Notes: generated from the letters alone by a model not told the origin. A stretch of DNA of 64,000 bases from Hyparrhenia diplandra (GCA_015847255.1 JADLZK010008248.1:744001-808000); one strand, 5' to 3'; shown: positions 10,770 to 22,999, numbered from the stretch's first letter. Made by a program: numbers and translations.

Positions 10770-12495
10770 TGTAAGGTCCTAGATGGTCGGAGGGGGGGTG
10801 AATAGCCTATAAAAATTTTCTACAAGCTTAATTTAACAAACTGATTAGTATAACAAAAGGCATAATCGCGGGTTTGCACTAGCTCTATTGTCTTGCAAGC
10901 CTCTAGTGACAATTCTAAATATACTCTATGATCTCTATGTCACTCAAAGCTATGTCACTATTCTAACTAGTGAACAATCCTAAATATGATCCTTAGGCTA
11001 GCAAGAACAACTACACAAGCAAAGCTAGCTCACTACACAATATAAGCTAGGAAGGTAAATGCAAGAGATAGAGCTCGATATACCGACGTGTAGAGGCAAT
11101 GAACCAATCACCAATGTAGGGGATGAACAATCAAGCACTATATGATGAAGAGCCAATCACCGAGACAAAAGACACGTCGATGTGTTGACCCGGAGTTCAC
11201 TTGTACACCGACGAGCTAGTCTCCGGTTGTGCCGACCAACACAAGGATGGTGCTTGAGCTAGGCGGTGCACTTGCTAGCTCCAAGCCACCACTCACAAGT
11301 GAGGTACCCAAGACACGAGCAATGTATTCCTTGCACTTTGTCTTCCCGACGAGGAGTGCGTGATCCTCTCACAAATCATCGGAGGTGGCCAAGAACAATC
11401 ACCTTCTCTTGCCAACGCCTCCACCAATTCACCAAGCCGGCTAGGAGCGGTGTCTCCAAGAGAAACAAGAAACCAATCGGCTCACAACGATCCCCAAGTG
11501 CCTCTAGATGCAAGAACTCGATGCAAATGCACTTGGATGTCCACTTCTCTCAAGAATGAAGCTCACAAGCAAGAATGAGAGAGGGGAGGAGTTGTTGCTC
11601 ACCTCTAGGATATTAGGAGTGATTCAAAATGACCAAGAGAGAGAGCACAAGGCAGCCAAGGAGGTATAAATAGGCCTCATCACGAAATGTGGCTGTTGGG
11701 GTGAAACCCACAATTTCTGCAGGCCGACCGGACGCGCCGACCGGACTCGTCGATGTGAGTCCCGGCCGATGGGTCCCGGTCAGACCAGCCCCCGACAAGC
11801 TGGCCGACCTCGATGCATGCGTCCGGTCAAGCTTCCGGTGGGTGCGTCCGGTCGATCCTCGGCCGAGACCCCCAAAAACATGCTCTCTGTAAATTCGATC
11901 GGAAGCATCGACCGGACGGTCCGGTCGGATTCGCGTGCTTCCGGTCGAGGGTCCGGTCGCCGAGTCCGGTCACCTCCGAGCTGCGAATTTCCATCATTGT
12001 GTTGTCGTTTCTTCGCCTTTGCTCCAAACCGACTTCCGTCACTTGATTCTTGTTGCCAACACGTCGAAGAACACTCCGACACCATGTGTTAGCATTTCGA
12101 AAACCACTTTCATCAAGTACGGAGTTAGCTCTTTAGGTTAGAATGCATGCATATGAATTTTGAACCTAAAGGCACATGAGGACCGATATGTACGATAAGT
12201 TTCCCCTCTTTTATTGTGCGGCTTATCAATCCTATAATCACTCGGACCCTCTATGGTGTCTTGAGTGTAAAATCAAAAAGGCCCTATGGTTATACCTTTG
12301 TCTTGGGCTCAATTGATCTCCGAAAACCTCCAAGTTGGACACTTGATCACCTTTTGGATCACCTCGATCCATCCTCCATGATCACGGTGCTCCAAACCTA
12401 TCATGATCAATCTCCAATCTAGTCAAACACTTAGCATCGAGAGATTAGTCCTTAGGTGTCACTAATTATCCAAAACCAAACTAGAGATCTTCACA
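10770..12495 (+). mobile_element. Solo-LTR-like copia insertion in gene B
   Basis: The sequence starts TGTAAGGTCCTA, ends TTCACA and has no coding domain. Its start matches the start of the copia element at 62529 (TGAAAGGTCCTA, then GAGGGGGGGTGAATAGCC), which does carry reverse transcriptase, so this is most simply a solo LTR of that family. A TATA-like TATAAATA lies at 11665-11672. Downstream, CCGGTC/GACCGG words recur densely (11730-11960), including a 9-base inverted pair around 11909-11927. Comparison with the same intron in D shows D lacking this insert. No clean target duplication was seen. It splits the kinase exons from the NB-ARC exon but lies within the intron. Confidence 0.65.
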
Positions 12496-12936
12496 TATAC
12501 TAAATTATTTGGTGACAAAACTATACTAACATAAAATAATTTATTGTGTAAATTTTAACTATCAATGATGTGTTAATTATGAAGCTCTTACGCATGTTGG
12601 GAGAAAAATAATCCTTTGCACCATTTCTTTTTACGAAGTGATTTCTATTATATGGAAATTGCATTATATATCTCACAAACTTTGTGTGTGCAAATAGAAA
12701 TGCTAAATTTTCCATACTAATTTAACAGATTCTTCCTCTATTCTATGATATGATTCCTATTCCTCAAACTTCAAACATCCAATATACCAACTATTATTGG
12801 GATGGGCAACAAAATAGTGATACTTGGTTCAAAAATCACGAAAAGATCTTATCTTACATTACATATGGTTTTATATCTTGCTAGTAATGTGTCTAGTTTG
12901 TTCACAAACAAAACAAAATTTTGCAAACTTCCCAAG

Positions 12937-14054
12937 GAAGGACACGGAATTTCTAAAATGATAGTGCGTGAGAATAAGCGTACAAAGATGAAAGAGGAAT
13001 CAAGGGATATTACAGTTCCACACCGGAATATTGATCCATTGTCAAGCCCATGGTGCACTAAGCTAGAACATATTGATGCAAGAGAAATGTCAATAGATGT
13101 TCTAGAAGAACTTATAGTCGGGAGGGAAAAAGAAAAAGGGACAATAATAACTTCTCTACTTGAGAGCTCATCAAAGATTTCCATCCTTCCTATACATGGT
13201 ATTGGAGGCATTGGCAAAACTACTTTGTCAAGAATGATTTACAATGATCCAAAGTTCGAATGCTATTCGAAAGCATGGGTCCATGTGTCACATAGATTTG
13301 ACATGAAAAAGATACGGGAGTCAATTAATTCACAGACTATCTGAAAAAAAGAGAATCAAGCTAATGAAAGACATGTGTTACATAGTTCCCCACAAAGCTA
13401 CTTCTTGATAAGAAGATTATGATTGTTTTAGATGACCTTTGGGAGGATAATCAGTTTCAATTGGATGACTTGAAGGATATGCTATATCATGATGATAGAA
13501 AAACAATTGTTTTAGTAACAACACGAAGTGAGAATGTTGTAGAGAGAATATGTACAAGCCTTCAACCATATAAGATATTACCCTTGACAAATGATATGTG
13601 CTGGGATATAATTAAACAAAGAAGTGGTTTTGGATCTAGAGATGACAAAGAAAGGCTGAGGGCTACAGGACAAGAGATTGCTCAAAAGTGTGCTGGCGTG
13701 GCTTTAGCAGCCCAATCTCTAGGATTCACTTTGCGGGCCATGAATTTTGACCAATGGGTGAAAGTGAAAGACAGTGATATATGGAAAGGGCATATTTCAA
13801 AGGATATCTCTTTGCCAAATCATATTCTGGCATCTTTGGTGTTAAGTTATAGCTATATGGATCTATGTTTGAAGCCATGCTTTACCTATTGTGCAATCTT
13901 CCCAAAAGGTCACCGCATAGTTAAAAGTGATCTAATTTACCAATGGATATCTTTAGGTTTCATAAAGCCAACAAAACTATTCTCGGTTATGGATCTCTGC
14001 AAGAAGTATATTATGCATCTCCAAGGACTATCTTTTCTTCAAGGGCCACCAATG
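12937..14054 (+). pseudogene. Gene B, NB-ARC exon with a local frame disruption
   Basis: This is the nucleotide-binding switch domain of a plant NLR. Motifs in order: P-loop GIGGIGKTT (13198-13224), RNBS-A ending near KAWVHVSHRFD, kinase-2 IVLDDLWED (13422-13448), RNBS-B VLVTTRSENV, RNBS-C with CWDIIKQRSGF, a GLPL-equivalent reading GVALAAQSLG, and RNBS-D CFTYCAIFPKG. The exon ends at a GTATGT donor (14055). Frame is lost between 13337 and 13400: TGA at 13342 after the RNBS-A region, with one-base gains and losses, before an open frame resumes at 13419. The acceptor is ambiguous: D uses a TAG where B reads CAA, so CCCAAG at 12931-12936 is the next phase-0 choice. Called a pseudogene because of the frame break; a sequencing or splicing explanation is possible. 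Confidence 0.75.
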
Positions 14055-16248
14055 GTATGTTATTTTTACATATACCCATATTGTATTTGGAATTTTCAAT
14101 CTTCTCCTTCAATCAATTGTAAAGCAACTGACATACAACAAAGCATGGAAATCATTCATTGGACTAGAACAAGCACACAATGTCAAAACTTACCTTGTTA
14201 GATTGATAAAAGAACTCGGTGCTCAAGAGCCAATATTTTAGCCACCAGGTTGACAATAAAATTTATATTGCCATATGTTTCTTCACATGATTTATACATA
14301 TTCATGTGCTTCATTATAGCCTATAGTTACATATATAATTGATGGTAAATATAAGATACATTGGAACATACTAAATGCAGAAAAGAATTGTTTCAAGAAA
14401 GAATATACTCGATATTTTAGGCCAATTGTAACATACTTGCACACCCATGGTTGAAATTTGAAAACAAAAATGATAGAGGTATATAGCCATTGTACATGAT
14501 ATTACTATGTTCTTTTGACACAACCATCAAGGGTTTGGTCTAGGTGGACAACTGGTGGGGCGGCTTGGGCAGTAATGACAGTGTGCCAATCAACTAGGGG
14601 TTGTGTTCTTAGGCTAGAGGGGTGGCACGGGGAGAGAGGAGGAGAGGGTGTCGGCGTAAGACAAAGTGAAGGGGATATTTTCCTTGCTTAAGATTGAAAG
14701 GTTACGTAGCCTCACTATTTATAGTCCTATATGAGACTTAGCTCTTAAGTAATCTAAACTTCTCTTCCAAGAAACTATGTTAAGAGTCCTTATAGACTTG
14801 GACTACTTCACTTACAAGAAAACATATAATAAATCCTAATATATTTTATCTAAGTAATTCTATATGTGGAATAAACAACTTCCTACTTTAGGCATTTGGA
14901 AAGAGCATCTGTTGGACCCTTAATTTCTTCTAAAATAGTCAAATTTGGAATGGATAACTCAAATAGAGAGATGCTCTAATCACAGTCAAATAGATTACGT
15001 GGGCACGTGGGTGGCATTTGTTGAGGCTTTGATCGTGCGAGGCGCTACATAGGTGGCGTTCACCAAGAAGTGTTGGTTTGGGGCCTCGAGCAGTGGTATT
15101 TGGAGAGAAGTTTTTTACGTGGTGCAGGGACGGATGGGGAGTGGGAAGGAGTGTCGAAGAGACCATATCCATTGGATGGTGGTGAAGCTTATGTGGAGTG
15201 CCTCTGAGCTATTGATTTTAATGGTGTTAGTACATAACAGAGAATTCACATCTTTATGGGGGCATAAACCTTAGTGGACATAAGACTATTTGCATTTGTC
15301 TATAGATAGGTCCATGTTGGCGTATAAACATTCTCATTCCAAATATAGAAACTTCTGAGTCAAAGTGAATAACTATAAATATAGGTTCATTCTCATTTGT
15401 CTATAAATATATGTTCATGTTATCTATAGATAGATTCATGTTTTTTAATATGTATTTAGACATAGTGTATAACTAGGTGCATACCAAAATCAATGTATCT
15501 AGAAAAGTTAAACTGAACTACAATTTCGAACGGAGGGGGTACTCTTAAATTAGGATGAAAGTATTTATAGATGACTGCAATGTATACGTGGGATCACTCC
15601 TCGTGAAAGTTATGTTGCAAGTAGATTCTAGACACATTATTAAACTGTTGGAAGCCTCAAATTGTACTATCAAGATAAGATAAGATACCAATCAATGTTA
15701 ATATTAAAATGTATTCTACCAAATATATTGGAATATGTTTTGATTTTATGTTTTGGGAGTTTCTAGAATTTATGTAATCTTCTCGTGAGTAGGTTTAACA
15801 CGAATGTTTCAAAAGGATAGCTTCGGTTGGCAGTAAAATACATTCCATCATTTTTTTCACATATTTATTATTAAGTTTAAGACAAGCTAAGTAGTTCACA
15901 GTTTAACTAATTATTAGGTCATTCTAAATATTGTGTATTTGAAAATGAGCGAGTACTATCAAGAGGCATAGTAAAACACGAAAGTGAGGTTTCCCTAAAG
16001 AATTTTTTGGTTAAATTAAACCTCAATGCTTATACATTTGTAATATGACTTCTATATAGTTTGCTCACGTGTATTTATGAATTTTTCCAAAGAATGGTTC
16101 GATCTCAACTTTTTTTTATGGATTGGACCCGTATACTCACGGGCTTTAATTTTACATGCATAGCGATATTATACAAAAGAATACAAAATTATTAAGTATA
16201 GTTGAAAAAAACCTGACACTAATATGTACTTTTGACTTGTTGATGCAG
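14055..16248 (+). other. Intron of gene B between NB-ARC and LRR exons
   Basis: The first 900 bases and the last 700 bases match the corresponding intron ends of gene D. Nothing coding is recognised. A degenerate right half of a Stowaway MITE lies at about 15440-15542. A GAGCATCT...AGATGCTC inverted pair near 14898-14985 looks like another short MITE. The rest is unassigned AT-rich sequence. Confidence 0.5.
15440..15542. mobile_element. Stowaway-type MITE remnant
   Basis: The end GAACGGAGGGGGTA at about 15528-15541, together with the preceding ATGTATCTAGAAAAG-type interior, is typical of the right half of grass Stowaway (Tc1/mariner) MITEs. The matching CTCCCTCCG left end is not present, so the copy is truncated. 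Confidence 0.5.
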
Positions 16249-18522
16249 TCTGCTGAAGCTTATAGCGAAAAAGCTACAATTTTCATTATGCACGATCTGG
16301 TGCATGACTTGGCAATTTCACTCCTTGGCAACAAAATTCTGGACAAGAGCAAACAAGAAAATAATATGGGGAAAATCGAGGATTACCACCAGTATGCAGT
16401 GCTCGAGGACTGCAGCATGCCACTGTCGTTGACAAGTGCAGCTCAGCTAATAGCACTGCGTTTTCTTGACTGTCAAAGCACCATACTACGCAGTGCTGCA
16501 TTTGAACCTTCGACGACCCTGAGAGTATTGGATTTAAGCGAGTGCTGCATACACAAGTTGCCAGATTCCATTGGTCAACTGAAGCAGTTGAGATATCTTA
16601 GTGCTCCTGAGGTACGATATCGGACGTTCCCGGATTGTATCACAAAGCTATCACATCTAATTTTCCTCAATCTTCACGGATCTGATATAGAAGAAATACC
16701 AAAGTCAATTGGAGAGACGAAAGATTTGATGCATCTTGATTTGTCAGGCTGGAATAGAATCTGGCGATTACCAGACTCATTCATGTTCCTAGAAAAACTG
16801 GTGCATTTGGATTTCTCTGGTTCCAATATGGTATTAAGTGAATCGCAACAATTGGGGACCCTGAGCCGCTTGGAGCATTTGAGTTTATCACGCTGCAGCA
16901 TCTACGGGGACTTGGCCAAAGCATTGTGTGGCCTTACGGAACTGCATTATTTGGATCTATCCCATGTCTTTGGTTTGACATCAGTAAACCTCTGCAGAGG
17001 GCTAAAACAAGTCTTGGACACTTTCACTAAACTCAGGTACCTGGATGTACGTGGAGTCCTAAACGAGAGACCAGGACAACTAATATTCGGAGTGGATACT
17101 AAGAATTTTATTCGGGCCATCACCAGTGTTTCCAGTCTAGAATATCTTAATCTAGGTTGGAGTGGTAGTCTGTATAATATACCTGAAACCATTGGGAGCC
17201 TCACGAAGCTACGTACACTAGATCTCTCGAATTGCGTCAACCTGCGGAGGTTGCCAGCTGCCATATCAGGAATTGATAACATGAAGTATGTACAAGTAGG
17301 TGGTTGCGACAATTTGGATATGTCCACTCTACCTCTATGCAAGAAATTTGCAATTGTACCAAATTTTGTGGTCCACGCCGGTGACAGTGAATCTAGAAGC
17401 AACCTATGTCAGCTTGAATATGTAAATCCCACTAAACTGGAGATGAGGAGGCTTGAAAATGTGAAGTCAGTAGGAGAGGCACAGAGAATAAAGCTGGTGG
17501 AAAAGCAGATGATTCAAGAGCTGCGACTAGTATGGACTCGAGATGCAAAGAGATTCGTTGTGGAAGACAAAGACGTGTTGGAACAACTAGTGCCACCACG
17601 CACTGTAGAGCAAATGAGTCTGCAAGGTTATAATAGCGCAGGCTTTCCATCCTGGATTATGGACATTGCTATCTATGTTACTCAGCTTGTACATGTTACC
17701 CTGGAGGACATGCCCAGTTGCAGCAGCCTACCACCACTTGGTCAGTTACCAAACCTCAAAGAGCTGTTGATCGGACGAATGGACAGCATCAGGAAGATTG
17801 ACCAAGACCTGTTCGGGGACGGGGGCTTAGAAAAAAGAGCATTTCCTCGACTCATGAGTTTTAAGGTGCAAGAAATGAAATGCCTAGAGGACTGGAACAC
17901 GTCATACTCGTGTCCCATTGCCGGTGGCAAGGAGCTCGCGTTCCCCATCCTGCGGGAATTGGTTATAGCAGACTGCCCCATGCTGAGATTCAAATCCTTG
18001 TCACCTCGGGCTCTGGGTAAGGACACGACTATAATCCGTAGTGGCCAATGCATACCGTCGTCATGGAAGTGCAGTGCTGACTTCAATTCTTCCTATTCTG
18101 CGGCAACCGCCTGGCTTTGTATAGAGCACTGTGAAGCGCCTCTGCATCAGTGGAGCTTGCTTAGCCACCTCCCACACCTTACAAAACTCAGTATCAACAA
18201 CTGCAGTGATCTCACATGCAACACAACAGATTTCCTAAGCTGTCTTCCCTCCCTCAAGGCTCTATCTGTCAGAGATTGCAAAAGCATTGCTGCACTGCCG
18301 GAGAGGCTGGGAGACCTCACCTCTCTCAAGACACTTGAGATAAGTAGCTGTCCACGTGTCAAGGCTCTGCCAGAGAGCATACAGCAAATCACCTGCCTCC
18401 AATGCCTAAAAATTTATGGCTGCCCTGAACTAGTTCGGTGGTGCGAATCAGAGGAGAATAAGAAGAAGCTCGCTTACATCAAAGAAAGAGTATGTGCTCT
18501 CATAATCTATCAATTTATATAA
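16249..18522 (+). CDS. Gene B, MHD and LRR exon
   Basis: A single long open exon of 757 codons following a TGATGCAG acceptor, in phase 0 with the preceding exon. It opens with the NB-ARC closing motif MHDLVHDLA (16288-16314), then some 20 leucine-rich repeats of the LxxLxxLxLxxC/N type. Examples are LRVLDLSECCIHKLP near the start, SSLPPLGQLPNLKEL in the middle, and a C-terminal LPERLGDLTSLKTLEISSC / LPESIQQITCLQCLKI pair (one such module here, against four in D and two in E). The LRR is the likely ligand- or effector-recognition surface. The exon is undamaged. A GTATGT donor at 18490 could alternatively splice it to a short last exon near 19095; otherwise translation ends at the TAA at 18520. 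Confidence 0.85.
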   Translation, partial: SAEAYSEKATIFIMHDLVHDLAISLLGNKILDKSKQENNMGKIEDYHQYAVLEDCSMPLSLTSAAQLIALRFLDCQSTILRSAAFEPSTTLRVLDLSECCIHKLPDSIGQLKQLRYLSAPEVRYRTFPDCITKLSHLIFLNLHGSDIEEIPKSIGETKDLMHLDLSGWNRIWRLPDSFMFLEKLVHLDFSGSNMVLSESQQLGTLSRLEHLSLSRCSIYGDLAKALCGLTELHYLDLSHVFGLTSVNLCRGLKQVLDTFTKLRYLDVRGVLNERPGQLIFGVDTKNFIRAITSVSSLEYLNLGWSGSLYNIPETIGSLTKLRTLDLSNCVNLRRLPAAISGIDNMKYVQVGGCDNLDMSTLPLCKKFAIVPNFVVHAGDSESRSNLCQLEYVNPTKLEMRRLENVKSVGEAQRIKLVEKQMIQELRLVWTRDAKRFVVEDKDVLEQLVPPRTVEQMSLQGYNSAGFPSWIMDIAIYVTQLVHVTLEDMPSCSSLPPLGQLPNLKELLIGRMDSIRKIDQDLFGDGGLEKRAFPRLMSFKVQEMKCLEDWNTSYSCPIAGGKELAFPILRELVIADCPMLRFKSLSPRALGKDTTIIRSGQCIPSSWKCSADFNSSYSAATAWLCIEHCEAPLHQWSLLSHLPHLTKLSINNCSDLTCNTTDFLSCLPSLKALSVRDCKSIAALPERLGDLTSLKTLEISSCPRVKALPESIQQITCLQCLKIYGCPELVRWCESEENKKKLAYIKERVCALIIYQFI

Positions 18523-20569
18523 TATATATTCTTTATTTACATTGACTAGTCTTTTGTAATATTAATATTAATGTGGGTTCTATTCTCAGTTAATTATCTT
18601 AGAGATGTTTTCTCTGTCTCTCTCAGTAATTAATGTGTATATATAGAAGATATATTGTCCCTTCTCTTTCCTCGGTTTGACGAGAAGGTTGTCCATTATT
18701 TACTTATTATCCCACCATTCCGAATTATAAATTGTTCTAGTGTTTTTAGATAATATAAGTATATAGGAAAAGTTAGAACTACTTATAATTCGGAATTAAG
18801 AGAATAATAACAAAAATACAAGATGGAATGATAGAATGATAAATAAGTGAAAGTATTTGGCTTTTTGTTAAAAAATATATAGAACACCTGACCCCTTTTT
18901 TTAAGATAAAGGATAAAAACACCTGGGAATTCCTTTTCTCTAGCTTATGAATGTTCACTTATCAATCAGTTTTAACACAACAGTAAGATGGTAGGAAGCT
19001 TTAGAATTGATAGTAAAATGATTAATCTATTATACAGCAACAAAATGGTCTACTTGCATATCTGCTTATTTCTTTCAATGATTGTTCCTCTAGATATTTT
19101 ATTCCTGGTGGTGATAAAGAGTGATCAGAGTCGGATAGGGAAGTGGCGGGGACAACGCTGCAGGTATATATTCAGTATTTCTCGGTTCCACTAATTATTA
19201 GTGGCAACTGTACTCACTTTACAAGATGTTGCTGCACATTACTGGTTGTAAATAGTACATAGTAATTCTCAGTACCACTAATTCTATCTATAGAACGTCA
19301 TATGCTCTTAAATGATTTGGTGTCTGGAAAGAAACATACTTGTTCTTCTTTACGGTGGTACATTCTGCTATGCATTGGCTCCGCACATGGGTTGTATATT
19401 ATGCTCCAAAGAGCTACTTCACTGTTTTCTTTCGTGTTGATGATGTTCAGGCCTCTTCAATGTCCCTAGCTCCCCGTTTCGAGCTTCTTTAGGGTACTCA
19501 ATGTCATGTCAAAAATGTTCCTCAATCTCTGTCTCTTGTTTTATTTTTCTTCGTCTTCCAGCTGGTCTTGTCGTTGCGTACAATCTTTCCAGCGCGAATG
19601 CAGAAGCATCCTCATCTCGAAACCTCGTCAACCAAATTCAAAAGAGTCATATCCTTACCTCGTTTTAGACTTTAGAAGGCTCGCACGCATCTGCATTCTT
19701 CCCGTCAGAAAAATCGTACGCTTCGGAAACATCGAGCTCGGCGAGGATTGCTGATTGCATTCAGGCGACATACTGGTCTGATTTCGAAGTTACCGTAACC
19801 TCTGGTAATAGCAAATCCCACTATTGTCCACCGTCCGGCTAAACCCGCTGAGAAGATGCCTCTTTGACGGCCTCCAAATTCACCGCATCAATTCCTCCGT
19901 GGGACTCGGTGTTACCTGAATCGGGATGTCCAACAACGCCGTGGTGTGAGTGACAACGTTGATCCCCTCACAGTTGGTTTTGGTGATCCCTGTTTCGGCG
20001 AGAACAGAGGAGATTGGCCTTGAATCGCCGCATGCTTTTGTGTACTGGGAATGGGCGCCGACTTCTCTGAATCATACTGAGAACCGCCGCCAACTTGAAT
20101 CGACCACATGTTGTGCTCCTGTTGACCGTCTGGCACGGAGCGAACAATAGCCGAAGAGAACTCCGAACAGGATCCAGATTTTACATGCATGAAGGTGAGA
20201 AGGATGCAATGCAATAGAGATCCCCATAAACCGTCGGATGATGGGTTCTTTAGGGATTTCTTGATCCAGCCGAGGATCCAGGAGCGTGCCGCGGTGAGGC
20301 CACGTCGGAATCCGGGCTTCGCGAGCACGCTTGGCATTTTGCACGTCTGACCACCTACTAAATTTACACCGAACAGGTAAATTATTCCACAGGATGCAGC
20401 CAACGCACTGAATTCATGTGGCGTTTACAGAGATATGTGGTAAGACCTTCAGATCCAAAGAATATATATAATAACATTTATTTATCTCACTGACTTTGTT
20501 TGCTAGTCTCAACTTAAAAATTCTCTGTTGTAAAAAAAAAACTCTCTACAGAATCGTCAAGCAGACGTA
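18523..20569. other. Gene B 3' flank and unassigned spacer
   Basis: 18718-18795 is a short inverted-repeat element (TTCCGAATTATA...TATAATTCGGAA), with a diverged equivalent behind gene E at about 58722-58803. At about 19091-19165 a TCCTCTAG acceptor is followed by a short frame that stops quickly and ends at a GTATAT donor; similar sequence lies behind D (45896) and E (59080), so it may be a terminal or 3' UTR exon. 19440-20400 has higher GC and open frames on both strands (minus strand 19912-20403) that I cannot assign; it may be captured gene sequence or a transposon piece. Confidence 0.4.
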
Positions 20570-21292
20570 CCTTGGACTCCATCAGTAACAGCTCCTCCGA
20601 TCAAGAACCAAATTTCTAAGCAGCCAATAGGTGCATCGTGTGTAGCTACCACGTCCAACAATATTAATGTATAATTATGCACCCCTAGAATCTCGGCTGT
20701 AATTAAGAACTTGTATCCTATATTAACCACTACCTGCCACTGAACTACAGTCCAGCTAGCAATTCAAAAAAGCTGGTCTCTGCTTTGCTCTTTTGCATAA
20801 TATATATGCGAATCAAGGCAAAGCAGGCAGTCCTTGTCCAACTATATAAAATGTTAATCTACGCTTGCTTTTGTACCTACCATATGCCGATGCAGATAAA
20901 GCAAGCACTCCTCAAGCAAGGGCGCTTGCAAGGCCTCGTCAGAAATAAACAGAGTGAGGACGTCGTCGGTGCTTGCAAGCAGAAAAAAATAGAGGCCAGG
21001 AACACGGTGCCGTACGATCCATGTGGGTCAGAGGAGGAGACCACTAGTCCACTCCTAGCACTAGGGCGCGCCACACGCGGCGGTACACCATGTGCTCTCC
21101 CTCGTAAAACAAATTCTTTACCAATTACCGTGCTTGTTAAAGCACCCATAGCACGCAGCTAGGGATAGCCGGCCGGGTCTCTACTATTTCACCTCCCCTT
21201 CGAGAGCAGAAAGGACACAGCCATACCCATACAGGGGCCAGGGCAAGCAAGGAGCAAGCCGCGCGCGACCAGATCGTTCTTCCAGCTATACG
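20570..21292 (+). promoter_or_regulatory. Promoter region and 5' UTR exon of gene C
   Basis: 20570-20850 is the counterpart of the region upstream of gene B at 7400-7720. About 21215-21292 holds the shared UTR words CAGGGGCCAGGGCAAGCAA and GGAGCAAGCCGCGCG and ends at a GTAAAT donor. The intron then runs to an acceptor shortly before the start ATG at 21857. CT-rich sequence at 21535-21560 and a T tract near 21390 lie in that intron. Confidence 0.5.
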
Positions 21293-21856
21293 GTAAATAT
21301 GTGCAGCCCTCTCAAAATTGCAGTATTTCTCATACCTCTTGGACTATATATTCCTGTCTAATTTATTGGTATTTTTTCTAAATATAATGGATTTTTTTTT
21401 CACTATTTCCGGTAGTTAAGAGGGGCGGCATGTGCGTAGTGAATACCGAAGGGAATAATCCCACGAGGAAATTTACGCATTACTTGCCTCTTTTTAATTT
21501 ATTGCATTACTAGTAGCCAGCAGTAGCCCTGTTCACATCTCTCTCTCTCTCTTTCTTCTAATCTAGAGCCCTGCTATGCGCTCGATCTGTCTACATACAG
21601 TCCCATCTAGGATACCATCTGATCCGCGCAGCAGTTCATCGCAATCTCATTCCTCGTGCGCCTGCAGTGCTTCTGCTCACTACCTTTCCTTCGTCCTTTA
21701 ATCTGTGATTCATAGGTATGGTGATCATTATACTAGCAGAAATAATATTCTGCTCTTTTTTTTCTCTATGTATAAAACATTAGCATACGTTTCAATCTTC
21801 TCACCCAGGGGTCATGACTAATGACTTTGTACTAACAGAAATTACATAAAACAACT

Positions 21857-22895
21857 ATGGTGTCGGTGCCAGAGGATCTACCATTTCAATTCATAAGGGA
21901 AATTACTGATGACTTTTCAGAGAAGCGCATACTTGGCGAAGGAGCATTTGGAGTTGTTTACATGGTAAGATTCGGGCATGCTCAATTTTTGTTTAGTACA
22001 GTAATATATCTGGCCAACAAAAAACTGACAGCAACCATATTCTCAGGACGTGGTAACAAACAAAAGAAACCCAACCCCTACATTTCCTGCTGTACCAAAT
22101 ATAAGGGGTCAAGTAGTACTAAATAGTAAATACTGACAACATATATTTGGCAGGGAGTCACTAAAGATGGGCAGGTTGTTGCTGTGAAAAAGTTGAAGCC
22201 TAGTCTCGCCGACCTAGAGAACAAGCAGTTTCGAAATGAGTTTGATAGCCTCACAAAGCTTAAGCATCAAAACATTGTAAAGTTTCTTGGCTATTGTTAT
22301 GAAACAAAGAAAAAACCTTTTATCATGCTGGATGGAAGTAAGGTTTTGGTTGATGAGATGCATACAGCGCTCTGCTTTGAATACATGCACAATGGGAGTC
22401 TTCATAAACATCTTTCTGGTACAGCTGCATGCTTCATTTTCAGTATGCCTCCAAAGAACATTGTCTTGTATATTGCGTTTGACTAATAACTTTTTTGTTT
22501 ACTACTACAGATGAGTCATATGAACCTAAACTTGACTGGCACAAGCGGTTTAAAATAATCAAGGGTATTTGTGAAGGTCTAAAGTATATGCATAAGGATC
22601 TAGAAGAACCTATTTATCATTTTGACCTCAAACCTGACAACATATTGCTAGATACGGATATGGTTCCAAAGATTGCAGATTTTGGTCTGTCCAAGGTCTT
22701 TGTTCAAGACATAGAACGGACCACTCACAATCCTTATGGAACGCCGTAAGTAGAAAACCTTTGTTGAACTTATCTCTTTTATAACGAAAATAACTTGGTG
22801 CATTACAAATTCATTGCATGTGACACAACGCAGTGGTTACCAGCCACCAGAATACATTGAGAGAGGCGAAATCTCAGGAAAGTTTGACATATTCA
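21857..22895 (+). pseudogene. Gene C: kinase truncated in exon 4
   Basis: Exons 21857-21964, 22154-22418 and 22511-22745 are open and correctly phased; exon 4 starts at 22834 and loses homology at about 22895, after a segment ending GKFDIF. Retained are GEGAFGVV, VAVKK, the catalytic loop HFDLKPDN (Phe in place of the Arg of HRD), DFG and GYQPPEY. The C-lobe end, NB-ARC and LRR are missing. What follows resembles the upstream region of D (CAGACAAGCAGGT words at 22948 and 23994), suggesting unequal exchange between copies. The N-terminus differs from B and D by two extra residues (MVSVPEDLP). It could give a truncated kinase if transcribed, but lacks the substrate-binding half of the C-lobe. 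Confidence 0.8.
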
Positions 22896-22999
22896 TTGGG
22901 CACACGCTATCAATTTATTTAGTGCCATCATACTGTTGTTGCCAGACAAGCAGGTCCTCACCGGCGCCAATAATAAAGCAGGACAAGAACGCCAATAAT

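Noticed and set aside
11266..11578. 97-codon open frame inside the insert of gene B
   Set aside because: It lies within the LTR-like element, upstream of its TATA-like box, and shows no domain.
19912..20403. 163-codon minus-strand frame behind gene B
   Set aside because: No family recognised and no splice or start context; kept only as unassigned sequence.
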